Shown in pieces: positions 23,842 to 34,473 of a stretch of DNA of 64,000 nt. Below the pieces are notes generated by a model, which was not told where the DNA came from, did not search any database, and was given only the letters and a program-made list of their open reading frames with translations. The stretch is from contig CM056738.1 of assembly GCA_029844215.1 (NCBI GenBank), positions 43,722,388 through 43,786,387 on the forward strand, written 5' to 3'. The first letter of the stretch is position 1; each line of letters opens with the position of its first letter. The position numbers were made by a program, and so were the translations under genes. The stretch comes from Przewalskia tangutica (Eukaryota; Streptophyta; Magnoliopsida; Solanales; Solanaceae).

Positions 23842-24710
23842 ATGGACGGTGTTCAGAACAACAACATGATGAGAGAAGGGTTAGGTGAAAATCAACCCAA
23901 TCCAGGAATACCTCGGCAAGTACCTATGGATGTCGAGGAAAGAGTTCAAGTCCAGGCAGAAAGGAGCTTGGGAGACTATGTGCTGCCTAGAGTGAATGGA
24001 GCACAAACATGTATTAGGCTCCCTGCCATAGGAGCAAACAACTTTGAGATAAAACCGGCGATTCTGAGCATGGTACAGCACACAGTGCAATTTGGAGGAT
24101 CGCCGTGGAGGATCCACATATGCACATAGCTAATTTCTTGGAGCTATGTGCAACTTTCAGATATAACGGCGTTACTGATGATGCCGTCAGATTGAGGCTC
24201 TTTCCTTTCTCACTCAGGGATAGAGAACAAGTATGGTTGAATTCCCTGCCGGCCGATTTGATTTTTACATGGCAAGAGCTGGCACAGAAATTCCTAGCCA
24301 AGTTCTTTCCCCCATGCAAAGCAACAAAATTGAGAGGGGAGTTGAATAACTTCTACCAAGCAGATGGAGAGTCCTTATATGAAGCTTGGGAAAGGTTCAA
24401 GGATTTGCAGAGAAAATGCCCACACCATTGCATTGAGCTGTGGAACTTGGTCCACATCTTCTATAACGGGCTGAGCAGTACAACCAGAACCATTATAGAT
24501 GCAGCAGCAGGTGGGGCATTCATGAGGAAAACAACCCACGACGCTCACGAGTTATTAGAAGATATGGCCACCAACAATCATGTCACAGAAGAGAGGTCGA
24601 CAAGTGGGAGGAGAACAGCGGGAGTCCACGAAATAGATGCCATTGCTGCCTTGAATGCCCAAGTGGCCCTTTTGGCAAAACAATTTGCAGACAACATACG
24701 ATGTCGATGA
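23842..24710 (+). pseudogene. gag: Athila-like gag (one frameshift)
   Basis: Starts at the first ATG after the primer site (MDGVQNNNMMREGLG). The N-terminal frame runs to 24129 and the Gag core continues in the next frame from 24105: MEDPHMHIANFLELC, DDAVRLRLFPFSLRD, WQELAQKFLAKFFPP, the FYQADGESLYEAWERFKDL segment and LWNLVHIFYNGLS. This is the retrotransposon Gag core of the Athila group. The break falls in the GSPW/EDPHMH junction and looks like one base. The frame stops at 24710, shortly before the expected cysteine motif. Confidence 0.88.
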
Positions 24711-25573
24711 ATGCGGTGCAGATGCCTAAAAAGCGTGAAATATGTGGTGGCCCATACATTCGATAGGTGTCCTTGGTGACCCTAATAATATACCAATGGA
24801 GCGGCGAGTGTCGGTAGTGGTAATTATCGAGAGGCCACGAAACAACCCCTACTCAAATACATATAATCCGGTGGAGAATCACCCAAATTTCTCATGGAGA
24901 GAGACCGAGGCAGCGAGAATCAATATAGGGGCGATGCAGAACGCAGAACCAGTCGTGACCGCTTTACCGAGCCCGCTAGTCAACAATTCAATGCACCGGT
25001 TCGTGAAAAGCGGAAGAGCGAGGCGGCTTTGTTGCACTCACCAACGCTTCGGACCGATTCGTGACGAAGCTAGATCCTCGTTCAGAACTTGGAAACACAA
25101 GTGGGTCGGTAGCAGCGAGCAAGCGAGCCACGTAGTACCAGCTAAGCAACACAGAGGTAAATCCAGGGAGCAATGCGGCGGTCAATTGAGAAGTGGCAAA
25201 CAATTGGAGCGGCGATCACCTCGATCGATAGTTGAGCAAAGGCGAGAGATAGAAAAGAGAAGGTGGTTGAACCTAGCCCAAGTAGTAGAAAACTCCGGAG
25301 AAGGAGTATACAAAGAAGATCCCTTTCCCGGAGACTACGGTGGAAGGCGGTTGATAAACAATTCTCCAAATTTTTGGAGACATTCAGAAAATGCATATCA
25401 ACATACCTTTTATAGAGGCTTTGGAGCGGATGCCCTCTATTTCAAGTTCATGAAGGAGATCTTGGGAAGAAGAAGAAGGTGGCAGTACGAAATAGTAGCA
25501 GCGGAGGAGTGTAGTGCTATCTTGCAAAAGAAGTTGCCACCAAAACTAAAAGACCGGGGAGCTTTACATTACC
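24711..25573 (+). pseudogene. Athila-like gag tail and gag-protease linker, disrupted
   Basis: The zinc-knuckle region is split between frames: CGGP in one and HTFDRCPW in the next, at about 24738-24770. A NNPYSNTYNP and NHPNFSWRE segment follows, typical of Athila Gag. The frame at 24742-25590 stays open, but after about residue 90 it is rich in CG and reads as low-complexity Arg/Ser sequence, so the true frame is probably lost between about 24970 and 25260. It leads into protease. Confidence 0.65.
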
Positions 25574-26188
25574 TTGCATGGGCGGGGTGACATCTGCAGG
25601 GCTCTGTGTGATTTAGGGGCAAGTATAAATCTGATGCCCTTATCGGTATTTAAACGATTGGAGTTGGGTGATGTCAAACCAACCACAGTAAGCCTGCAGC
25701 TGGCCGATAGGACAGTGGTTCATCCAAGAGGGAAGATTGAGGACGTGATTGTTAAAGTAAGAAAATTCTTCTTTCCTGCAGACTTCCTCATTCTTGACAT
25801 GGAAGAAGATGCGGAAATCCCTATCATATTGGGAAGACCATTCCTAGCAATAGGGAGAGCTTTGATTGATGTAGAAAGAGGAGAGCTGACATTAAGGATG
25901 GAGAAGGAAGAAATGGTGTTTAAAGTTTTTAAACATATCATTGAGCCACCAACCATGAGTAGGTGCTTTGCAATCAGCACCATCAAACCCCCCTGTGAGC
26001 CCGTACAAGTCAACAAAAGGGAGATGAGCCCAAGAAAGCAGGCATGGTTTGCCAAACCTCCACAAAAGCAGGTATGTGTTCCTGAACTCCCCCTTAACGG
26101 TAATGCTAAGAGGAAAAAAAGAAAAAGAAAACGAAAAATGTGGAGAAAATGGGTTAGTTGTGGGCTTGACCCACCCCACGTTTATTAA
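25574..26188 (+). pseudogene. Athila-like retropepsin (protease) domain
   Basis: GDICRALCDLGASINLMPLS carries the active-site DLGA motif of plant Ty3 aspartic proteases; the C-terminal IILGRPFLAIGRALIDV motif follows about 70 residues later. The domain itself is open. It should follow Gag in one polyprotein, but the upstream frame is broken. After the protease the frame ends in a Lys/Arg-rich tail (26110-26150), and the expected reverse transcriptase is absent. The ATG at the frame start is not a natural protein start. Confidence 0.87.
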
Positions 26189-27146
26189 ACTAAGGAACTT
26201 GCGTCCGGCTAAAAAACGTTAAAGACAGCGCTACTTGGGAGGCAACCCAAGGTATTTTAATTTATTTTACTTTAGTAATTTTTATTAAGAACGGTCTCAC
26301 GGAGGTAGTGTGTGTGTTGTGATTGGAGTGCGAGCAAATAAAGCGAAGAGGCGAAAAACTGAAGAAAAGCAAGGATTTCCAGAAAAACGGGTAAGCGTCG
26401 CGGCGCCGGGAAGCGGTCGCGACGTCGAAAAACGAAGAAACCTTTGAAGTTTAAGCGCGCGGCTCCGGGAAGCGGCGCGGCGTAAAGAAACGAAGCGCTG
26501 AATTTTAAGCGCGGCTCAGGCAGTGCGGCGCAAAAATCGTAAAAATGCCAAGTCTAGCGCGTATTTCCAGTAACATGGCGCGCAGAAATTCCGAAGGAGT
26601 GCAGAACATTGGGCGTCGCGGCTAGCGAACGCGGCAGGCGGAAATCCAGAAACTTAAAAACGCCCAGAAATCAGATTTTCCCCAATTTCAAAATCAAAAC
26701 CTAACCCCCTTCTCCACAAAACCCACGAAAATCCATAATTTACCCACAGATCCTCCACAAATCAAACCCAACCACAACCAAAACTCTTAAATTCCTAGAA
26801 CCCTCAGCCATCTATACCAACAAAAACCCCATTCCATTGCCTCAAATCACCATTAGAAGCAAGAACACCTTGAAGAACACCATAAAAAGGTAATATTTGT
26901 CTGTTCTTGAGATCTTTACTGTAGTCACAGGAGGTAGTAGTTTGAAGGAGTATTGTAGTGTTGAAGTAGTTGGGGTGCTAAAAAAAATTGGTTGTGGAGT
27001 TTAGAGGAGGAGTAGACAAGGAGGGTGTGGGTATTGGGTAGTAGAATTGAAGTTTGGGGGTGTTTGTGTGTTAGCTGCTAGATTGTTGATTGTGTTGGGG
27101 AACATTTGTGCTAAATAAGTTGTAAGCTGCAGAAACTGTTTTAACC
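26189..27146 (+). other. Athila-like non-coding stretch where pol is missing
   Basis: Begins with a LRNLRPAK-like relic and then non-coding sequence. Positions 26390-26650 hold several GC-rich repeats with GCGGCGC and GGAAGCGG cores. No RT, RNase H or integrase motif was seen in any frame. About 26690-26880 is C- and A-rich and looks like a leader for the next coding region. Confidence 0.65.
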
Positions 27147-28308
27147 ATGTCCACCAGAAAGAGAAGAGCCACCACATCCACCCCAGTCCCACATTACGAT
27201 GATATTAGGTTTGTGAGCTACCAAGCCTTCCAAAGATACAAAAAGCTTAGTACTAGGCCCTTAATCCTTGAAAGGGGAATGGACTATCAAAGGGAGTCGT
27301 TTGGGGAAGAGGATGTTTATGAGCCCATTCGGGCAATGATTGAGATGAGGGGGTAGAGGAGATTTGTAAATCCAGAGAAGATAGCACTAATGAACACAAC
27401 AATGGTGCGTGAATTCTATGCCAACTTTCCGGAGAAGGTGGAAAAGGGATGCTTTGTAAGGGGAAATTATGTGCCTGTGACAGCAGAAGATATAAATACA
27501 CAATTGAAGACGGTTGATGTTGAAGAAAGTAGTGATTGGAACCAGTTTAGAACATGGTCTAGGAGCACCAACAACATCAACTGGAATGCCGCGTCATGAA
27601 CCGATGCTACCTGGGGCTGCATTTGATATTGCGAAATGAGTCAAGAGGATCGAGCGGTGCGGTTCAACAAAGCGACGAGGTTGGCTATATTTCATCGGTG
27701 CGTCGATCCCATCAACGCACTTCACGAGTGCGTAAGATAGGATCAAATTGATATATGGGATCATGACGGGAAAACAATTGATGTGGGGAAAGAAATAGTG
27801 CGAGCATTGAGAAATCAGCATGTTGGTGACAACAGGTGGATTGGGACATGACTCAGTTATCACCAGTTTATGCCACATGAATGGGGTCCCAATCCTACCC
27901 ACTGATACTAATGAGAGAAACCAACTGCCTGTGTCCTATGGGATAGTGCACTATTTCCCAGACCCAAGCCCCCCAGCAGCAAGAAGAAGAGCACCAGCTC
28001 CAGCACCAGCAGCAGCAGAGGCCGCAATGAACGAAGATGAGCCTGAAATAGAGGCTCAATATGCAGCAGTGCCTAGCCACCAGCCAACCACAGAATCAGA
28101 ACCTCCAGTTCCTATGATGGAGCAGTTGCTCCAAAACCAGAGAATGATGATGCAACATTTCGACACAGTAATACAAGGACAACATGAGTTGAGACAAGGG
28201 CAACAAGAATTGAGGCAGGAGCAACAACGATTGCAGCGGATTTGTGAGATGAGTTCCATGTTCAACCAATGGTCGATGCATTATCCACCGCTACCACCAC
28301 CATTTTAG
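27147..28308 (+). pseudogene. Athila second coding region (env-position, plant transposon-protein-like), broken
   Basis: Starts MSTRKRRATTSTPVPHYDD. The segments FVSYQAFQRYKKL, VREFYANFP and CFVRGNYVPVTAEDIN resemble the 'putative plant transposon protein' domain usual in the 3' coding region of Athila elements. A TAG stop at 27354 and frame loss at about 27590-27800 (a CG-rich patch) divide it. The last part (27820-28308) reads TTGGLGHDSVITSLCHMNG, then a Pro/Ala-rich linker and a Gln-rich probable coiled coil (about residues 105-145 of that frame), ending at 28308. Role unknown; it occupies the env position but shows no signal peptide or membrane segment. Confidence 0.75.
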
Positions 28309-29502
28309 CCAAAGTCTGTAAGTGTCATATTTTTTTTATTGTCTTTGAGTCTACACACATTGGGGACAATGTGTGATTTAAGTTTGGGGGGGGGTGTTTT
28401 ATTTGTGTTTTATTTGTGTTTTTGTTGTTGTTTTTTTTGTATTTTTGAGTCACAATTTTTTTTCTTTTAAGTCATAATTGTCTGTCAAAAGATCATGTAT
28501 GTTGTAGTTGCTAGAAACACCTAGTGAAGTAAGGTGGAATAATGTAATGGAATTGAAGCAACTATCTAAACACCTAGGTTAGATATGCCAAAAACTCACA
28601 AAATATGTCTATTTGGAGTTTCTTGCTTAAATTATGCATGCTAAATGATGAATATCTATGTGTTATGATTGCTTGCTATTTGAGGCGAAATAGTTAGGAT
28701 ATGCATGTTAGGGAGATGACTCAGGCATTTCTTTGATAGCCAATTCTTACCACTCTTTTCTATCCCGGACTTTAAAAGTATCCCTAGTCAGCCCCATTGA
28801 GCCTAAATATTGAAACTTCTTCTTTGACACCCTACATTCCCACAAATTGTGCCATAAGTAAAAATGTGAAGTAGTAGAATAAATTGTGTTAAAAAAAGAG
28901 ACAAAAAGAGTGAATGAGCTTGTTGCACCCCAATAAAAAAGTAATAAGAAATAGGCAAAAGCCTAAGTTTGGGGGTGCTTGTTATTATAATACTCTTCAC
29001 TCTCCCAAAACAAAAGAGGGAAAAGATAGAATTGAAGTGAAAAAAAGAACCAAAAGAAAAGGGAAAAATGGAAAAACTAAAGAGCTTATGGTACACAGAA
29101 TGAGCCTAAAATGCCTATTTTTACCTACCTATACCTAAGCCTACATTACAACCCTTAAAGTCCTGAAGATCTCTTTTATGCATATCCAAGATTAGTGGAG
29201 AATAGCAAGTAAAAATGCCATATGATTTTTGAATTTATATGCATGATTCAGTAAGTTGACTTCCATTAAGCATGATAAAAATGAGTTTGCGAAATATCGA
29301 GCTTAATGTGTTTAGTGTGCTAAAACTTTATGCTATATGTTCCTGCATATTATTCTGCTAACCTTCATGTTTTTCTAGATAACACTAATGCAGCAAAAGT
29401 GATCAATGTCAGTGAGTCTTTTATTTTTCGTTTTCTTGAGTCCTTTATTTCTTTCTTTCTATCTTTGCTCGAGGGCGAGCAAAGGTTAAGTTTGGGGGTA
29501 TT
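28309..29502 (+). other. Athila 3' untranslated region with repeated G-rich purine tracts
   Basis: No coding sequence seen. AAGTTTGGGGG occurs at about 28379, again near 28965, and last at 29488-29498, directly before the 3' LTR. The last copy is the expected polypurine tract; inner copies are common in Athila/Tat elements. The frame at 28914-29138 is Lys-rich low-complexity sequence. Confidence 0.75.
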
Positions 29503-30844
29503 TGATCGGTGTATTTTATATACACTTTTTGAGTCAGTTTTAGTTAGTCTTTTGTCCCTTTTTGTACAAATACGTGTCGTATTAGGATAGTTTTTCTTTC
29601 TTTTGAGTCAAAGTGGTTAAAATGGCCAAATGGCGGAAAAGGAGCTAAAATAAGGCAAAAGAGAAGGTTCCAGAGCTAAAAGCAGAGAAAGTGGCGAACG
29701 AGGCAAAAACCCGGACCAGCGCGCGCCTCCTCGCAGCGAGAAGCGGCGCCCAATCATCGAGAAGGCTGCAGAGGTTCCAGCCGCGGCGCCAACAGAGATC
29801 GTGGCGCGACGCCAAATCACCCGAAGTCGCAAAAGTTCCGGCACAAGGCACCGAAAGAAAGGGCCGCGCGCCGCGGAAAATCGAGTTAATGACGATTTTA
29901 GGCGGGCTTTGAGGGAAAAGTTAGAGGCGGTTTTCAGCCTATAAAAGGAGAACCCTAGGCAGATTTTAAGGGTTCCCTTTCTTGCACAACACAAGGTTTT
30001 CTTGGATTGAAGATTGGAGACCCTAAACTTAGTAATTTTCTTTTCTTTTCTTTCTTTTATTTCAGTTTTGTATGATGAACTTTGAATTAGTTCTTGTCAT
30101 GTCTATGGCTAGGAACTAATTCTTTTATAGGGCTTTCCATGTTGATTCACTAGAAACTTATGTTATGAATTAATGCATGTCTATGGTTATTATTCTTCTT
30201 TGAGAGATTTATCCAATAATTGCTTTGAATGCTTGGTAATTAATTGACAACTAATTATCATTATATGATTTCTAATCAAACTTCGAAAGGAGGAGGTTGT
30301 GAATATGTTGTAAGTTGGGTAGACATATTTTGGATTGGGGATGAAAATACCTCAATTATTTATGTAGCGTTAATGAGAGGCTTAACAACCCTAATTTTGC
30401 GCATGGTGCGTGACGTTTAACTAGGTTTTTGTTCTTAATCCTGCTATAGAGTTATCCTTATCACCGAAAGGTAGAAAGGTGCAATATTGGGGTTGAGTGT
30501 TTATATATCCTTAACGGGAATATAAAATGATTTCGTAAACCTGCTAGCTCCGAGAGAAGAAGACCATAATTCATTGCATTAATAAGTAACATAAGCGGAT
30601 AGTTGAGGAGACATGGAAGCCCTATTCCCATCACAATTGAAGTAAACTTATAGTTAATTAGCTTTTATAATTATTAGTTATAAACCACAAAAATCAAATA
30701 TCAATTGCCAAATAGATACCAAAAGATAGATAGTTGGTACTTGAACCCTAATCCTTGTGGACGATATTCGGTCTTATCAAGACTATATTACTTGTCACGA
30801 TAACGTGCACTTGCGTTAAAGTGTGTGCATCTTTTCGCGCATCA
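29503..30844 (+). repeat. 3' LTR of the Athila-like element (1342 bp)
   Basis: Partner of 22472-23800, with the TATA box TATAAAAGGAG repeated at 29940-29950. Outside the GC-rich patch (about 29697-29905) only a handful of substitutions and small indels separate the two, implying a fairly recent insertion. Confidence 0.92.
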
Positions 30845-30849
30845 CTTAC

Positions 30850-33397
30850 CCCTACCTGCGGCATGAACGCAGCCCCCCGAGGAAAGGGGGTCAATACACA
30901 ATATGTACCAAGTATGTAAAACTGGAAAATACTGCAATTTACATCATAAGTCTAAAATAAAGCTGGAGACATGTATGATAATCAAATTAATAGTATAATG
31001 TGCCTTACTAACAATGAGAGTAAAATATACATTTCCGGTTCTTAAAAATAGGAAACCTGTGATTAACCTAGGACCATCCGCCCGTAGTATTATCACGCAA
31101 TCCTACTCCTGGGACTATTTCACCTGCATAGGCCGTATGGACCCGCATGAAGTAACTTCCTCGCATAGGACTGGTCCGCCCCGCATAGGACTATTTCACC
31201 CGCATGAGCCCTACAGACTCGCATGAGGTATTCCTCGCATCATGGGTAGCAAATCCACGGAATATGCAAATGCCACAAGCCCGGGGAATGACCCCGTATT
31301 GAACAATATATCACAAGCACAACCGGCTACTATAAATAACATATACAAGTTAAGAAACCCCTTAACTTCTCATTGACTTAATTAGCATACACTCTCATTT
31401 CTTTTTAACTTAAGGCACTATCGTATCATAAAAGATCCGGGAATTTAACCCAAAGTACTACGTACTTCTATTATTTTAAAATGACTCCTTTTCATATAAA
31501 ACTCCAAGATACTAATAACCGTAGTATCAAGTCATATCTACTTTTCAAGACAAGTCACAATACCTTTTAGAAATACATTTATAGGCTTCTAAATCAAGTG
31601 ACTTCTTTCTTTAAAACCTTAAGCAATTGATGCCTTCAAATCAATTTGCCTTTCGTTATTTCAAGTCATTTATCTTTATTTACATTACTAGAGTAAACCA
31701 CTCTTTCATCTTTCCATAAAGCTATTATAACCAACTTCCCATAAAGTCGTTATACTAACTTTATACTTTAGGCAATTACATTCTTCTTTATATCCAAGAG
31801 ACTTATACTTTCAAAACAAAACAAGTATCATATACTTTCAAAACACTTTAAGTCTCTTAACTTTTAGAAACTAAGATATCCTTAATATTTTTAAACAAGT
31901 GAGTTAATTCTCTAACTCAACCAACTTGGACATTCTTAACACAAGTCAAGGATATCAAATGAATCTAGATTTGTCAAAATCTCGTACGTCTACCGTACTA
32001 TATATTTACAACTACTCATGCTCAAGAGATAAGAAAGTTCCACATACCTCTTCGGTTCAATCCACTTGCTAAGTCCAATATGCCGTACGTAGTATGTCAA
32101 CCTATAATGACCATAATACGTCTATTAACTTCTAACTTCAAACGTAGAATATTCTAAGTGTAATGTCACTAAATTCTACGGAAAATCGGACAACACTTCC
32201 TTTGTTTCTACGTACTTTTCCACCCTTTTCAAGGCCCGAATTCAATAACCAAACATGCCACATTTAAGGCTCAACAATGTAGATAACAAAATGGGATTAC
32301 ACACCTAATAGGACGTGTAAAATTCTGCCCCACAATTTATATCAACTAATCCAAAAAGGCAATGCCACTCACGACCAATAGGTGTAACAATATATCATCC
32401 TTTCCAATTCCTTTTCAATCCAAGTTGTTTAGTATAACATGTTATAAAGCTGCAATTGATTATAACAACTACAATCTTCAAGTAGATAGCATGCGACGAT
32501 TCTAATTATCGACCAAATTGTATTTCAATTTCAAATGGCTCACAATGTCATTTCGGATTTAGGCTTCCACTATCCATATCACTTATCAATCTTCAATACA
32601 TATACTTCATGCTAGTTAAAATGTAAGGCTACAACAATATGTAATCTTATAACACTTAAGAGAACAAGATTGTTACCTTGACGAGCCTTAATCTAACTTT
32701 AAGATCCGAAGTCGCTCCCTAGCAACTTAGATCATCTCCTTGACACTCCAATCCACCACTTGAATCCCTTAGAAGATCACAAACAACTTTCCTTTAATTT
32801 CCAAACCAAACCTATGAAAGCGACTTAGGTTTTCACCTTGCGACTAACGCAAAAATGACACTTTTCCGGGATCTTTCTTTTGAGATACCCTTACAATACC
32901 CTTAGGAACCTTGGTTTAAAGTATGGAGATTATTGAACAACAAATGAAATTTTTTCTTGTTCTTTGGAACCCTAACCCAAGAGCAACATTGTAGTCTTCA
33001 AAGTTTTCTTCAAATTTTTCTAAGTGTAGAAGCCTTGTCTTGCTACTAGTATGTTTAAATAACACTATGGAGGGTCAAGATTAGCACATATGGGTGGCTT
33101 GGATGCATTCTACTAAAATATCAAGCCAAGTGACCCTTGGACTTAGTCAACATTATCAAGTTCTTAGCCTAGCAAGACTTGCTCATCTTTACCTTGGTCA
33201 AATGACCATAAAACCCATGGTCCATTCGACCATGACCATCTAAGGGGGGTGACACGTGTCACCCTTCCGTTCGTCGTAATATTTCATTTTCCGACATTTC
33301 CATAATTCCGATAAATTTTTACTAGTCTCAATTCTTAACGTTTTTGAGTTCTTACGTACGTTCTTATAAAAATGTCCTGGAATTACGGGGTGTAACA
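30850..33397 (-). repeat. Tekay-like LTR, right piece (split by Athila element)
   Basis: Continues the LTR at 22083-22471. On the minus strand it starts TGTTACACCCCGTAATTCC at 33397. It contains the GC hairpin (30855-30892), short CGCATAGGAC-type repeats (about 31130-31240), and a GTGACACGTGTCACCC segment at 33250-33265 shared with other LTRs here. The 31014-31226 frame covers the short repeats and is not a gene. Confidence 0.87.
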
Positions 33398-33454
33398 GGT
33401 AGAAGGGTGCCCAGGTAGGGCACCAGTCGCGGGCCTGGTGTTCGGGTCGTGACA
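33398..33454 (+). repeat. Last 57 bp of a Ty3 LTR
   Basis: GTAGAAGGGTGCCCAGG to GGGTCGTGACA matches the end of the LTR at 11653-11709 and 17955-18007. It abuts the start of the minus-strand LTR, so the plus-strand LTR was broken by that insertion and partly deleted. Confidence 0.82.
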
Positions 33455-34473
33455 GAGAGGTATCAGAGCAGTTAGTCCTCAGAATGTCTACAGACCGTGT
33501 ATAGTAGAGTCTTGTTTATCGGTGTGTTGTGCACCACATCTATAAACAAGAGGCTACAGTATATTTAGGATTGGTTTCCCTTATTCTCACTCTGAGATCA
33601 TGCGATAGAGTTGTGTTGTTAGGGTAGTCTCTCCCTAACGTATTATTGTGGTTGCAGCTATGCCTTCGAAAAAGGCAACAGTGGACCAGACAGGAATGCA
33701 CCTTTTTATACAGGTTGGTAAAATTGTTGTATATTTACTATAATAATGTACATCTATACGGATATATTTACTAGGGTCATATATGTTTTACCTGAAATGA
33801 TTATGAGTTATCACGAGTTGGTTAAGCTTTGATAATGGCTTAGAGATATGAAAGCAGTTAATAAGTATAAACAAAACTATACGATCGAGTATCAAGGTAG
33901 AGATATTTGTGATTAATAATGAGTAGAAAGAAGGATTACTACAAGGATGATAAAGGTAAAGGAAATTGAATCTAAGTATAATGACCAAGTTTGGATATAG
34001 TAATGCGAGTTGGAAAGCAGGAGCAAAATGTGAGATTATGTACGTATACTAGAATAAGTTTGGAAGTACGAGAAGAGTATGACAAGTAAGAAAAGGAGTG
34101 AACAAGTGCTAAAAGAATTGAGGTGTTTATGGTTATGACTAAGGAAGGTACGAAAGGAGAATCCTTTTAGACCAAGAATGAGAGTAAATGTGATGATATG
34201 TCGGGTTGTGGGCTAATTACGGGTCAACCCGTAGCATGGAATGAAGTGGGACCAGTTGGAGATGGTCCCGCTATGTGATAGGGTCACGACGATGCAAGGC
34301 CCAATTCTAGTTAATCGTTTTACGAGTTCGTGAACGCGTTCCACCATAACCAGGCCGTGGGAGCCGAGAATGGACAAAACGTGAGCATGTGATGGTTGTG
34401 TGCAAGTGCGGTTATATTTCAGCTTGACACCTAGTATGAACATTCGTGACGAATGTTTCTAAGGGAGGAGGGA
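33455..34473 (+). mobile_element. Short non-coding internal region of the Ty3 derivative, second copy
   Basis: Near-identical to 18008-19024. The primer site is better preserved: GGTATCAGAGCAGTT at 33459-33473. The purine tract AAGGGAGGAGGGA (34461-34473) abuts the LTR. It has no coding capacity. Two copies of the same short internal region, each with a primer site and a purine tract, indicate a non-autonomous family. Confidence 0.83.

Larger units (their letters stand above)
22472..30844 (+). mobile_element. Athila-like Ty3 element, non-autonomous, complete ends
   Basis: Two direct LTRs (22472-23800, 29503-30844) start TGATCGGTG and end GCGCATCA. The element is flanked by the 5-bp target duplication CTTAC (22467-22471, 30845-30849). 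The order is LTR, tRNA-Asp primer site, gag, protease, a long non-coding stretch, an Athila-type second coding region, G-rich purine tracts and LTR. Reverse transcriptase, RNase H and integrase are wholly missing. It is inserted in a minus-strand Tekay-like LTR, so it is younger than that element. Confidence 0.93.

Noticed and set aside
29617..29994. 125-residue minus-strand frame in the Athila 3' LTR
   Set aside because: Not open in the 5' LTR; it comes from the CG-rich patch that differs between the two LTRs.
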